Assembly: GCA_031771865.1 (NCBI GenBank)
Contig: JASISA010000009.1
Location: forward strand, 992,001 to 1,056,000
DNA: 64,000 nt
Reading direction: 5' to 3'
Origin: Nothophaeocryptopus gaeumannii
Taxonomy: Eukaryota > Ascomycota > Dothideomycetes > Mycosphaerellales > Mycosphaerellaceae
A model generated the notes under the pieces. That model was not told the DNA's origin, ran no database searches, and saw only the letters and a list, made by a program, of their open reading frames with translations. The position numbers and the translations under genes are program-made. Within the stretch, counting starts at the first letter, position 1. The number at the start of each line of letters is the position of its first letter. Positions 31,734-41,813 of this stretch are shown piece after piece.

Positions 31734-32504
31734 TCATGCTATTGATCCGCCTGCAACCGTCATTGAACTTGACTCCATCAACCTCTCAGTCTTTGACTCA
31801 CGAATCATCCACACCCTCTTCGCCGCCACCTCGTCGTACGGCTCAGTCCACCCAAAATGTCTCATATCCGCCTTGATCGTCTTCGCTTCCCTGAAGCCGA
31901 ACTTCTTGTACAGTGCTAAACCTGTCGGCGTCGATTCCAAGCCGAGCAACACTCCTCGTTTGTCTGCTTCATTGACTGACCAAGCTAGCAGCTTGGAACC
32001 GATGCCTTTGCCTTGTACAGCCGGATCTACTGTCAAGATATCCACCACTGCATGATTTGGTCAGCAACGGGCTTCAATTCATAGTAAGACTTGGCAGTGC
32101 ACACCAATGTGAGGCTTGTCACCGAAGGAGTCTTTCTTCAAGTAATGGCTGTTGATGGTGTAGTACCGTCGCAAGGTCCAATTGCCACGCTTCGGCCAAT
32201 CTGCTGGTGGTGGATCACCCGGGCTGATCGGCTGCTTCTGAGCATTCTTCACAGGATCGAGTGCGAAAGTGACCTCGCTCATTCCAACGACCTTGCCGGT
32301 CTTGTCGTCAATCGCCTTCAAGATGTGGCTATTCGAATCGCTGAATCCCTCGCGCATCCTCGCTTCATAGTAGGCGTACAAGTCGTCTGTGTAGCCATTG
32401 GGCCATTGCATCGGTATTCGAGGATGCGACTTGAAAGCGTCGAGTTCCAGGCGCACCAGCGTTGGAACGTCGGCTTCTACCGCTGGTAGGATCGTGATGC
32501 CCAT
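31734..32504 (-). CDS. GNAT N-acetyltransferase
   Basis: Two exons, 32504-32105 and 32047-31734, with a 57-nt intron (GTGTGC, branch GCTGAC, CATGCAG). The spliced protein has 237 residues. The N-terminus (ITILPAVEADVPTLVRLELD) is the first strand and helix of a GNAT fold. The junction rebuilds HIVVDILTVDPAVQGKGIGS, with motif A (Q-G-K-G-I-G-S-K-L) for acetyl-CoA binding. Motif B follows as GVLLGLESTPTGLALYKKFG and FGFREAKTI. The substrate is unknown. It resembles fungal GNATs of the kind often annotated as puromycin-type or uncharacterised acetyltransferases. No breaks. Confidence 0.85.
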
Positions 32505-32796
32505 TGTCGGAGCGGGTACAGCGGCTCACAAAACGATGCCAAGCAGCAATGCTTGGAGGCTCTTATACAAAAGATGCATCAGCCATTGGGTCGAAAACCT
32601 TTGACTCATGTGCAACGTCAAGGGATGCAATGTGTTGCACCTTCCCAAACGAGACGCCGACCAAAATCAGAACGGTCGTTGATGCTTAGTCAGTGCGTGC
32701 CCTTCAAACATCTCCACTGCAATGCCGATATCCGCGGTGACTGAAGTCGAGCACAATGCTTGTGTCCTTTGCGTTCAAAGTGAAGTCAATGGAGTC

Positions 32797-35700
32797 TCAA
32801 GATGGCTCGTTTGCAATCTGATCTTCGCGTGATCCATCCTCCCCCCCTGATAGAGCTTCACTTTCCGCGTGCGTATGAACCTCAGGCAACTCGGCTCGAA
32901 GATCTTCCATGCCCGTTCCCGACAAGGACTCGCCGATCTGTTGAATTATGCTGCCTTCAATGTACGGCAGCTCGGCAAGTCGACGTACGGACCACGCTAC
33001 CATATCGCGAAGCGTGGGCTCGGTAATCTCGTGTTGCAATCGTGGCTGTTCTTGACTACGTGTTGTGGGGCGAAAGTCTAACGGCGCCTCTCCTCCCCGC
33101 TCTTTAACTTCTTGAAGTGCTTTGCGTAATATGATCAGGATGGTGAACGTATTGGGCACGAATGCACCATATGCGACTCGCTCATTTTCCTCAGGCATTC
33201 CCGGGTGGCGGATTATTATTCGCTGGCGATCGGTCTTCTGCAGGACGCTTGACTGATATTCCTGCCTTGAAACCTTCTCGGACAGGTCGATGACTCGGAA
33301 AGAGTCGAGGTGCGCATTGCGTACCGTCTGAGGCCACACAACATCGAGTAGACGACGACCGGCGGCGCTTCCGTAGGTACCGACTACTCCTCTCAAGATA
33401 AGATTGAAAGATCGTGATGATATCCTGAAGTCGTGATGGCGACGAACGAGATGCAGCTCTTTGCAGAAAGCAGCCCAGTCGGCATTGACGGCAGACAGTA
33501 CAGTGAGAATCGTTTGAACGCGAACGACTCTACTTTCGGAGGTTCTTTGGCCTCTGCTTGTGCCCTCGTACCGCAGCTGAACCATGTCAGAGAACAGGTT
33601 TTGTGCAGCCTCTAGGGATGCCGATTTGCGAGCTTCCCCAACGGAGGCCAATCGAAGCATCTGTCGAACGACATTTGCAAGATTCTCGGGCGCCCACTCG
33701 CTGCGATTGCTAGCCAAATGCTCCAGAACTGGGGTTGCGGCGTCGAACCGTTCTCGGCTCACCTGACTATCGAAAACAGCCCTCAGCGAGTTTCCTGAGA
33801 GTCGCACGTCCTCAAATTTCGAGAGAAGCTCCTTGCTGTTGCTCTCGGCTGCGAAGCGTATGACGGCTGGCTGAATGTGAGGGTTGCGATATAGTCTCTC
33901 GGGTATGATGGGATCATCAATGTCTTTCTTAAGAAGCAGCCACCGACCAAAATCGAACGCCTTGGCATCCGTAACTAAGTCCAGGAACGGTCCTAAAACT
34001 GTCGGAGGTATCCGTACATCGAAAGCTGGATAGTCGATACCGGTGTCGTTGCTGGTGAAGAGATCTCGCTTCGCCAAAGTGGAAAAGAGGGACTTGCCGT
34101 CGGCGCTGCGCCGATTATAGAATGCTGCGACGGAGTTACTCTTGTCCATGTCTGCACGTTTGACGATGAGCTCAAACACTTCTAGTGCGCCCTCGAAACT
34201 GCCAGCAACGACCTGGCCATAAAGAGCTCTGTGCAAAAGCCCTTGCATAGCCATGCCACCATCAAGCACATAATTGGGAAGTTCCCTGGTGTTGTCGTCG
34301 GCTAAGCTCTGCCCAAATCCAGATGACAAAGAGACCATACGACGAAGTAGACCACTATCGTTCTCCGTGCTCACGGCTTGGGAGTCAAGCAGACGTAGGA
34401 TCAAAGCGTCCCATGTGCCAAAGCTCAGACTTTGCCGATTCAAGAATAGAAACATTTTGAGTCTGTGCATCGTGCGGACCAGTTTCTGGATGGAGACGCC
34501 AGCGCTGCCGACCCCAACGCTCACCGTGCACGCAAGCGCATCGATGTACGCATTGACGACCTCGCCGCTGACTGTCATTTGCACAGACTCTTGGGGACCT
34601 TCTGGCTCGTCCATTGTGGATGCTTGCCTAGTCTTGAAGATGTATTCCCAAGATTTCCAGTCCCTCGGCTCTGAGCCGTAATTCGAGGGTAGTCCTTTCT
34701 CGTACTGCTTCCACGAAAGAGGTCGCCAAGCCTGCTTTCCCTTGCCGGTCCGTTCGAGTGAGGTCAAGATCTCACTTCCTTCGTAGATCCAGCCTCCGTG
34801 TAGACAGGACCAAAGAATCAACTCCAACCAGACTTCAGGCTTCAATCCAGCAACGTGAACACGGTAGACAGTCCCAGGTATCTCAGGCCGGAAAGCACCG
34901 TGGTCTTCGCCAAGTGCTCTTGCCTCGTCTACAATCAGCTTCTCGTGGGCTCGCCATGCTGCATCTGACAGGGAAGTCATAATTCGAGAGGAAAGGAAGG
35001 GTAGTAGAGGTGGTTGCCGAACAGCGGTCTTATCTGAATGCCCTTCGGTCTGGTAAATCGCCATCGGCATGACCTCCCTGTGATGGAGATACGCGATAAT
35101 CTCCAATACTTCGGCCTGAATCTCCCCGTTGCCTTCCGCACAGCTTCGGGTCATGTTGCCGAGTGTGCGCCATATCTGGCCAAGTGCAGTATGTCCCGAG
35201 ACTCTCTGAGGTGTCTCTTGGGAAGTAAGAAGCTCATCGAGACTGCGACTTTCGATTCGTCCAGGACGCAGAACATTGTCCTCCAGACTCAATTCGATTG
35301 GGTTAACCGTGATTTCACTAAATGTCGGGGAAGTCCGCCACAGGCCCCCAACTTTGGCCAGCTTGTCCTCCTGAGCACGGACTGGGTGGAACTTGTCGAC
35401 GAGTTTCTTGATCAGCCAGACGACTGCGCTCCAGCGGTTTTGTTTGGAACCGAGGTGAGATAACAAGTCGAAACGAGGATGTCTCTCATCGGAAGGGCTT
35501 TGCGCAGCTAGCAAGACTTCCGCAACGTCTGTAGCCCCGAGAGTCGAAGCAGGGGGGTCAACTTTCGGATCACGAAGATGTGGGGGCAGGCCCTAGAAGC
35601 GCACACACTGGATGTCAGTGAATGCTTTTGAGCGAATATAGTCATTGGCGCTGGTTTTGACTTACACCCTCGAGCAAAGCGAGCCAGGCCTTGATGTTCC

Positions 35701-35920
35701 TCCCTCGAACGTCGATCCGATCGAGTATAGAAGATTGCGATGTCTCTGTTAAAGGCGTGGGCTTATCTTTCCAGGATGTATGCTCTTGAACGTGTCTTTC
35801 AGGGAGGGACTGAAAGCATCGAATTTGGACCTTGACGCTTCTCGCCGGCCGGACATATCGCCGCACGTTTGGCCTTCTCCATGCAAGCGATGGCACTGCA
35901 CGGGTGGTGCATCTTTTCAT
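32797..35920 (-). CDS. Large probable mitochondrial protein, unknown function
   Basis: Two exons, 35920-35666 and 35592-32797, with a 73-nt intron (GTAAGT...TTCTAG). They join in phase 0 to give 1016 residues. The first 40 residues are rich in Arg, Ser and Ala without acidic residues (MKRCTTRAVPSLAWRRPNVR), a good mitochondrial presequence. The rest is helical and evenly composed, with repeats of helix pairs (for example DPIIPERLYRNPHIQPAVIR and AESNSKELLSKFEDVRLSGN) reminiscent of PPR-like or other alpha-solenoid RNA-binding proteins of mitochondria, though I cannot count certain repeats. The C-terminus is acidic. No family is recognised with confidence. It is divergent from the PARP-type zinc-finger gene. 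Confidence 0.7.
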
Positions 35921-36261
35921 TGGCGCTGTATCATTGTTGATGGACTGTGAAGTGAGAGGAGAAGGAGAGGTGTGGAAGGTGTTAAAGGTTTGACTGAGGC
36001 AAAAGTCGTGACGTCGCGTCTGCCAAGCTTCCCGTCTTCTGCCTGCTCGACGCGCTCCACGTCTCAGCTTCAGCCAACATCACCAACTTCAAGCTTCCGA
36101 CATCACACGAACAATAATTTTTTTGCATTGAGCCATATTTCCTTCAGACTTCACGCAAGCCTGCAGCGTCCCTTCTTCTCTATTCACTCGCGTTCTAAGG
36201 CGTGGGTTCCGTCAAGCACGCGTTGTAACAACTCGCAAACACCCGCCTCCGGCCAACAATC
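35921..36261. promoter_or_regulatory. Divergent promoter of the 1016-aa protein and zinc-finger genes
   Basis: About 340 bp between two divergent starts, with a CT-rich strand and an A/T run (CAATAATTTTTTTGCATTG, about 36111-36128). Specific sites are not assigned. Confidence 0.4.
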
Positions 36262-37306
36262 ATGGCGAGTTACCGTGTCGGTACGAGTTCCATACTTCGA
36301 CATGCCTCGCAGCCAGTCTACTAACTGTATGCAGAGCTTTCGAAGACCAATCGTGCCGGCTGCTCGAATGGAGCCTGTAAGAAAGTGGCTCTCAAGATCG
36401 CCAAGGGAGAACTCCGCCAAGGCACTCTCGTGACCATCAACGAGCACTCGTCCTGGAAGTGGCGGCACTGGTAATTAACAACTTGTTCGCCAGGCGCACG
36501 TCCAAGGCCAACGATTACTTACAAGTCGCAGGGGATGTGTCACACCAGCGGTCTTGCACAACTGGAAGGACACCTCGGGCGGCGACATGGATCTTATTGA
36601 CGGCTACGATGAGCTCCCAGATGACGCCAAGGAGAAGGTCCAGCTTGCGTTGGAGCAGGAGCACGTGGATGACGACGAGTTCAACGGTGTAAGTCATTAC
36701 GTTTTGGGGGTACTCAGATAAGTAATATGATTGACCGGTCTCAGGACGTTGAGATGAACCGCTATAATGAGGCCAAACCAAATCAAGGCATGTACCTTAC
36801 CAAGGCAGCCAAAAAGAAGAAGGATGCTGAGGTATGTCTGCTGATCTCCATCCACTTTCCGTCTGCAGCTGGCAGCTAACGCACCTCAGGATGATGGGGA
36901 TGAGGAGAAGAAGCCAGCCGAGAAGCGCGGTCGCAAGCAGGCCGATGATGAGGATGAGGAGGACGAGGCCCCAGCTCCCAAGAAGGCGCGCGGCAAGAAG
37001 ACTAAGGCCGAAGACGACGAAGCTCCGGCGAAGGAGACCAAGAAGACCACTTCCAAGGCCACCAAGAAAGAAGTAGAATCTGACGAGGAGGATGAGAAGC
37101 CAGCACCAAAGAAGTCCCGAGCAAAGAAAGCAAAGGCGCCCGCCAAAGCCGAAGTCAGCGACGAAATCGAGGATCCGGTCGACGAAGAGGACGAGCCAAA
37201 GCCTGCACCAAAGACGAAAAAAGCCCCTGTCAAGTCAAAAGGATCGAAGGCTGATGGCGACGATGGCCCGGCGCAGCCTCCGAAGCGTAAGGGAAGAGCC
37301 AAGTAG
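36262..37306 (+). CDS. PARP-type zinc-finger nuclear protein
   Basis: Five exons: 36262-36280, 36335-36470, 36532-36688, 36745-36831 and 36890-37306. All junctions keep the frame and give 271 residues. The first exon is only 19 nt and its intron has a GCTACTAAC-like branch (CTACTAAC, 36320-36327). The protein begins MASYRVELSKTNRAGCSNGA and contains one PARP-type zinc finger: C-x4-C in AGCSNGACKK, KGELRQGT, then WKWRHWGCVTP supplying His and Cys. After the finger come a short helical part and a long Lys/Glu/Ala tail (repeated EDDEAP-, PAPKK-, KRGRK-type units) with several nuclear signals. There is no PARP catalytic domain, so it is a stand-alone DNA-break-sensing or chromatin protein typical of filamentous fungi. 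Its exact role is unknown. Confidence 0.88.
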
Positions 37307-38366
37307 GCAGCGGCCGAAGACGAGTGATCTTGATCTTTGCCTTGCAACATCCTTCATACCCAGTCTGGGGCGGGATGTCAACTGGTCCGCGGTTGCGCGT
37401 TCGCCAGCAGCGCGACAAAAGTATACCTTGCGGCCACTGCGCTTCAGTGTCTCCATCGCTTAAAGTGATTTGCTCACCGGCCAGCGATTTGCTACATGTT
37501 CTTAATTAGCACGATACCCAGCGATCCATCGCTCTGCAACCAAAATGAACTTCAGTTTCTCACGGACGTCCACAAGAACGTTGCCATCAGAAGAATGCAG
37601 TCGCAATGAAGAGAGCAGGAGGGAGTCCGGTTGATTTCGAGGAAGGAAAGGCCAGTGGGGAGTGACTTTTCCTGATGTCGTACTGGCCTCATTTGCGGAT
37701 CAAAGCACGCGTGCCTTGACAGTCATCACGTTACGTCACGGAACATTCGCAAGCCCACGATTGTCGACCGGCAGTGTTCGCATTGACTTTGCGATCTCGA
37801 AGATCTCACACGATCGGATCTCGGCCGCTTCCTGTTCCCCGGGTCGCTTCACGTACGATGAAACTCTGTTCCTGCACTAGCCTACTTTCACGCTGTCATT
37901 GACGTTGTCTTCTTCACCACGACCTTCTATTTACACAACATCGCATCATCACCTCCAGCAAGAGTCGAAGCGATGGCAGAGACCTTACCCGATGCGACGA
38001 AATGTGAGTCGTGACGGCGTCTTCACGACGCGGCTCCGCACGACGGCTCGATGCATTGGCCTCCGATCTGCTCGAGATTGAGCCATGCATCGTCAAGTCG
38101 TGTCTGTACGCATGCACATGTGAAGATGTTGAACGAGCTGACATCAGAGTGACCGATGTATCTCGACGATGGACATCGCTTCTGACTACGACGGAGCTGG
38201 CCTCTGAAGTGGGGTCGTCGCTGTAAAAGAGGCTGGTTGTCGATCAATGTTGAGTGTATAAGTTCTCACATCTACTCGCTCTATCACATCATCTCACAAT
38301 AAATATCTGCCCAAATAGCTCAACCACATCAAATCAGCCTCGTCACCACATACCACACCAGTCAAA
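37307..38366. other. Intergenic; no gene established
   Basis: Small open frames such as 38011-38226 on the + strand do not show family features. An ATG at about 37974 followed by a GTGAGT at 38005 could begin a short spliced gene, but no convincing second exon was found. Confidence 0.35.
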
Positions 38367-38833
38367 ATGTCCAACTCCGCAGACGACCAGTATGAGGCAC
38401 AGAACGACCAGCTCGGTGACGCCCCCGACGGCCTCGCCCAAGACAACGACTACACCAGTCGCACGGGCCAAAAGCAAGCCAGCGTGCCCGTTCAATCCGA
38501 CAATGACGCCGTCGAAGATCCTATCGACCCAGAGACTGCGGACTCAGACGAACAATTAAGTACGCACCGGCCATCCATTGCACCTGTCATGTAGGGGCTG
38601 TTTGCTTCTTCAGAGTTACAAGGTTGAGGATACTGCACCCTGTATCGATACGAGGAGTAGTATTGGAGAGCACTGTGCTAACGCGTGCAACAGGGAAGGA
38701 TGAGAAGGACGCGATCGACAAGTCCAACATTGTTGATGGACGTACGCGAGGTGCTGCGAAGTCGAAGGGTGGATATAGAGAGCCCGGCGATGAGGAGGGG
38801 CTTCCGACTGATGATGGGACTAGTAGCAACTAG
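38367..38833 (+). CDS. Small hydrophilic protein, unknown function
   Basis: Two exons, 38367-38559 and 38694-38833, with a 134-nt intron (GTACGC, branch GCTAAC, CAACAG). They join in phase to give 110 residues. The protein is entirely hydrophilic and rich in Asp, Gly and Gln, with GAAKSKGGYREPGDEEGLP near the end; there is no signal peptide or membrane segment. The composition resembles small stress-related or intrinsically disordered fungal proteins. The function is not recognised. Confidence 0.7.
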
Positions 38834-39262
38834 ATATACATCTCGAGTTGACGATCGATGTTACCCTCGAGTGGATTGATCACTATGAATGATGAATATA
38901 ATTTCTTACCGACATGCCTCCAGATGCCTTAAGTGGTCACTCGTATTCTATCTACTCTTTCAATCTGTCCGGCCTTCAAGATTCATCTTCGAAAAGAATT
39001 AGCAAAGACAGTCTGTCGCCAATCTCGTCTCTTATCATTCGAGGCAAAGCTGGTCTAAGGCTGAGTGACTTAGCTCCCAGAATTCTTTGATGTCCAGCTG
39101 CAGAGTGAAAACACGCAATTGTACTTACGATAGGATACGATAGGATACGAAACACTTGTCGAAGCAAATTCAATCCAATTGTATGTACGTCAAAAACCAT
39201 GGATATATATTCATCTCCCCTTCCCCCTTATGCCCAATACACCTTCCAGACTTCTTCACCAT
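38834..39262. other. Intergenic 3' flanks
   Basis: Convergent 3' flanks of the small hydrophilic protein and the hydrolase. A short GATACGATAG direct repeat is visible near 39131-39150. Nothing else is seen. Confidence 0.4.
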
Positions 39263-40768
39263 CTACAACGCAGCCTTCACCCCTCCCTTCTCCCACCCCC
39301 TAACCCTACTCTCCTTCGCCTCCGCAACCCTCCTCCTCGCCTCCTCAAATCCCACACTTGTCATGGTCTTCGGTTCGATGACTCTCTCCTCGCCCTTCTT
39401 CGCCGGTATCCATGTGCCTTTAGTTTCCAACGTAGTAGGCCCTTCCGCACACTTCCTACACCAATCCCCCCAACTCCTCACACACCTCTCCGCATTTGGC
39501 AAAAACGGCATCAACATTTGAAAACAATGCGGCATAGCCTCATACTGCTCAAAAGTTACAGAAACATTTTGAGAGGCGGCGCGTTGGGCGACAAGAATAT
39601 CTTCGTCTGTGAGACATTCCTCCCCTGTGCAGAACCACATAGCTGGACTTCCTGCCCAGGACTCGGCTAGCATTGGAGAAACTAAAGGGTGGTCGAGAAG
39701 ACTCAAGTCCACGTAAAGATCTCCTCTCGGCGGGGACGTAGGCCAGACACCCGCCTCGTCCTGATACCGAGAGACGGCGTTGTCGTGATCAGGACCGGGG
39801 AGGTAATCGTATTTGAGGTTCGAAGAAATGGAGGGCATTGAGCGGGAGATGTCGAACCAGCCAGAATTGGCAGAGACGCCGGCGGGAAGGGGAATGTGCA
39901 CGTCGAGGCCGTGAAAACGGATGACGGGGACACCGCCGCCTGGAGAGGAGCGGTGGAATTGTAGCAAAAGCTGTAGAAGGGCGACTGAGAGGTTTCCACC
40001 TGCTGAGTCGCCGGCAAAGACGATTTTGTCCGCGGGGATGGCCTCGTGCAGACTCCCTGGAGGAGGGTAGAGCAAACTTAGATAGACCAGTAATCCATCG
40101 ATGAGTTGTCCCGGGAAAGCAGTCTGCGGAGCCAGTCTATACCTCACTGAACAAACCCTCCCCTTGCTTTCCTTCGCCAGCCGACTCGTAAGCGCGCGAT
40201 GCGTCCTCGGATCACAGAGATAATAAGCCCCACCATGAAAATACAATATCGTAACATCGCTCCTCCTCGTAGGTTCGGCCATGAGTCGTTTATACTTCTC
40301 CTCTTCACTGATATTCGGCATGGCCTCATCCTTCCCTGCAGAAGGGCGGTAGCCAGTCCATTCAACTTCAATATCCACAACCCCCGGTTTCGTGTAATTG
40401 ATCTCTCCACTTCCTGACGGTGTCATATCCTCCAACGCCTTACAAACACTCCCCCTAATCCCCTTGCCCTCCCCTTCATCCTCCACCTCTTTCGTTCTAG
40501 GTATCGTAGCATTGGCGATCCACATGTTCCCTTTCACCCCCGGCTCTTTAATCATCTGCGCCTGCACCTTGCTTATTGGCGGAGCTTTCTTCTTCTTTTC
40601 TCCGCTTCCTCCACTCATCATGTCCCGCAGGACTTTGACTGTGAGTTCTGTGCGAAGGTCCCATTTCTTCGAGGTTGGGGAGAGACCGAGGGTGTGTTGC
40701 GCGGCGGCATAGGTGAGGGAGGGGACTTGGGGGACGAGGAATTTGAGCATGCCCATGGGGGAATCCAT
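39263..40768 (-). CDS. Alpha/beta hydrolase-3 (HSL-like) lipase/esterase
   Basis: A 501-residue protein from ATG 40768 (MDSPMGMLKFLVPQVPSLTY); an in-frame ATG at 40861 is less likely. The HSL signature is clear: oxyanion-hole HGG in ILYFHGGAYYLCDPRTHRAL (about residues 178-180), nucleophile Ser in FAGDSAGGNLSVALLQLLLQ (about S255), and a C-terminal catalytic His in EAMPHCFQML. A conserved Asp/Glu lies in FCTGEECLTDEDI. The family hydrolyses acyl esters; the substrate is unknown. The N-terminal 150 residues (GNMWIANATIPRTKE) are typical of fungal steryl-acetyl-hydrolase/arylacetamide-deacetylase-like enzymes. It has no signal peptide and is intact. Confidence 0.87.
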   Translation of the reverse strand: MDSPMGMLKFLVPQVPSLTYAAAQHTLGLSPTSKKWDLRTELTVKVLRDMMSGGSGEKKKKAPPISKVQAQMIKEPGVKGNMWIANATIPRTKEVEDEGEGKGIRGSVCKALEDMTPSGSGEINYTKPGVVDIEVEWTGYRPSAGKDEAMPNISEEEKYKRLMAEPTRRSDVTILYFHGGAYYLCDPRTHRALTSRLAKESKGRVCSVRYRLAPQTAFPGQLIDGLLVYLSLLYPPPGSLHEAIPADKIVFAGDSAGGNLSVALLQLLLQFHRSSPGGGVPVIRFHGLDVHIPLPAGVSANSGWFDISRSMPSISSNLKYDYLPGPDHDNAVSRYQDEAGVWPTSPPRGDLYVDLSLLDHPLVSPMLAESWAGSPAMWFCTGEECLTDEDILVAQRAASQNVSVTFEQYEAMPHCFQMLMPFLPNAERCVRSWGDWCRKCAEGPTTLETKGTWIPAKKGEERVIEPKTMTSVGFEEARRRVAEAKESRVRGWEKGGVKAAL

Positions 40769-41813
40769 CTTGGAAGCGCTGCGATGGATGGAAGTGTGTG
40801 GAGCACAGGATGAATGTGGTAGGTGGTCCGAAGGGTGCGCTGCTCTTGTATCTTTCTCCAATAGCCCGATCTCTGTGCTTATGTGGCTAGACCAGTCCGC
40901 CTATCCTGCGATCACTAGACTCGTCGCATAGTGGACCAATCTCTCGCTGCCTCACCCAGCCGAGCGGCGTCGCCAGGTCATGCGAAAGGGATAGATAAAT
41001 AAGTGAGAGAATAGCTTGAAACAATCCACTTACGATTATTCCTACAAGAGTATCAACAAAGAAAAGCATGTCAGGTAGACTAGCGACAGCGTGCACGGCT
41101 ACTCGGTCGTTCCGTTTGTGATGTGTGAGGTGGTGGAGGAATTGTGCGGTGCCGTTGGCTGGCAAATGGATGACGTCATGGCTGCAATCAGCGAGCGTGC
41201 CTCGGCAGGCATCAAGGGTGGAATTCTTCGCTTCCGTTCGATGTCGCCCTCCTGTACATCTGCCTCGTCTGCCCAAAGCAGTAATTGTGTATGTCCTTGT
41301 AGAGGATGTAAAGAGCGAGCAGTGACAGTCTGTCGGTAGTCGAAGGTTCTCCAGGAGGGACGATACCGGCAAACGCACACACGGTCCCTACTTCTCATGC
41401 ACGACATGGATCAGAGGACGTAGCACAGTAAGAGCATGGCGAACAAGGTAGATCGAGCTATGGGTCTTCTGCAACTACAAGGGTAAAACGTCGTTTCAGC
41501 AGCCAAAGTAGGCAGAAAGTTATAGGGCTTCTCCACACTTGAAGTGCGATTGCTCATTCTGGCTTTGATCCAGCAAGGATGATGGCGATAAATATAGAAA
41601 GAAAGTACGAATGCTATCAGATGCAAATGCTTCTTATGGAAGCGATTTCTGAGTACTGTCATCCTCGTCTATGCGATGTATTAGTCTTCCTCTTCTTCGA
41701 GTCCTCACACAAGACCCTCTCGCCCAACGAGCGCTTCTGCTCTCAACGAAGGCACTTTTCGCCCACATCAGCCGACGATATTCAGTCTGACGGTCAATCA
41801 ACCCAGTCAGCGT
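40769..41813. other. Intergenic, no gene established
   Basis: On the minus strand 41378-40887 is open for 163 codons and includes one hydrophobic stretch (MLFFVDTLVGIIVSGLFQAI), but the rest has the composition of a chance frame and I found no domain or splice support. The remainder is featureless. It lies between the promoter of the hydrolase and the 3' end of VIP1. Confidence 0.4.

Noticed and set aside
37974..38226. A short gene with ATG at 37974 and GTGAGT donor
   Set aside because: No second exon with consistent frame was found.
40887..41378. A minus frame with one hydrophobic stretch
   Set aside because: The flanking sequence is Arg/Thr-rich without coding character; there is no signal peptide or homology.
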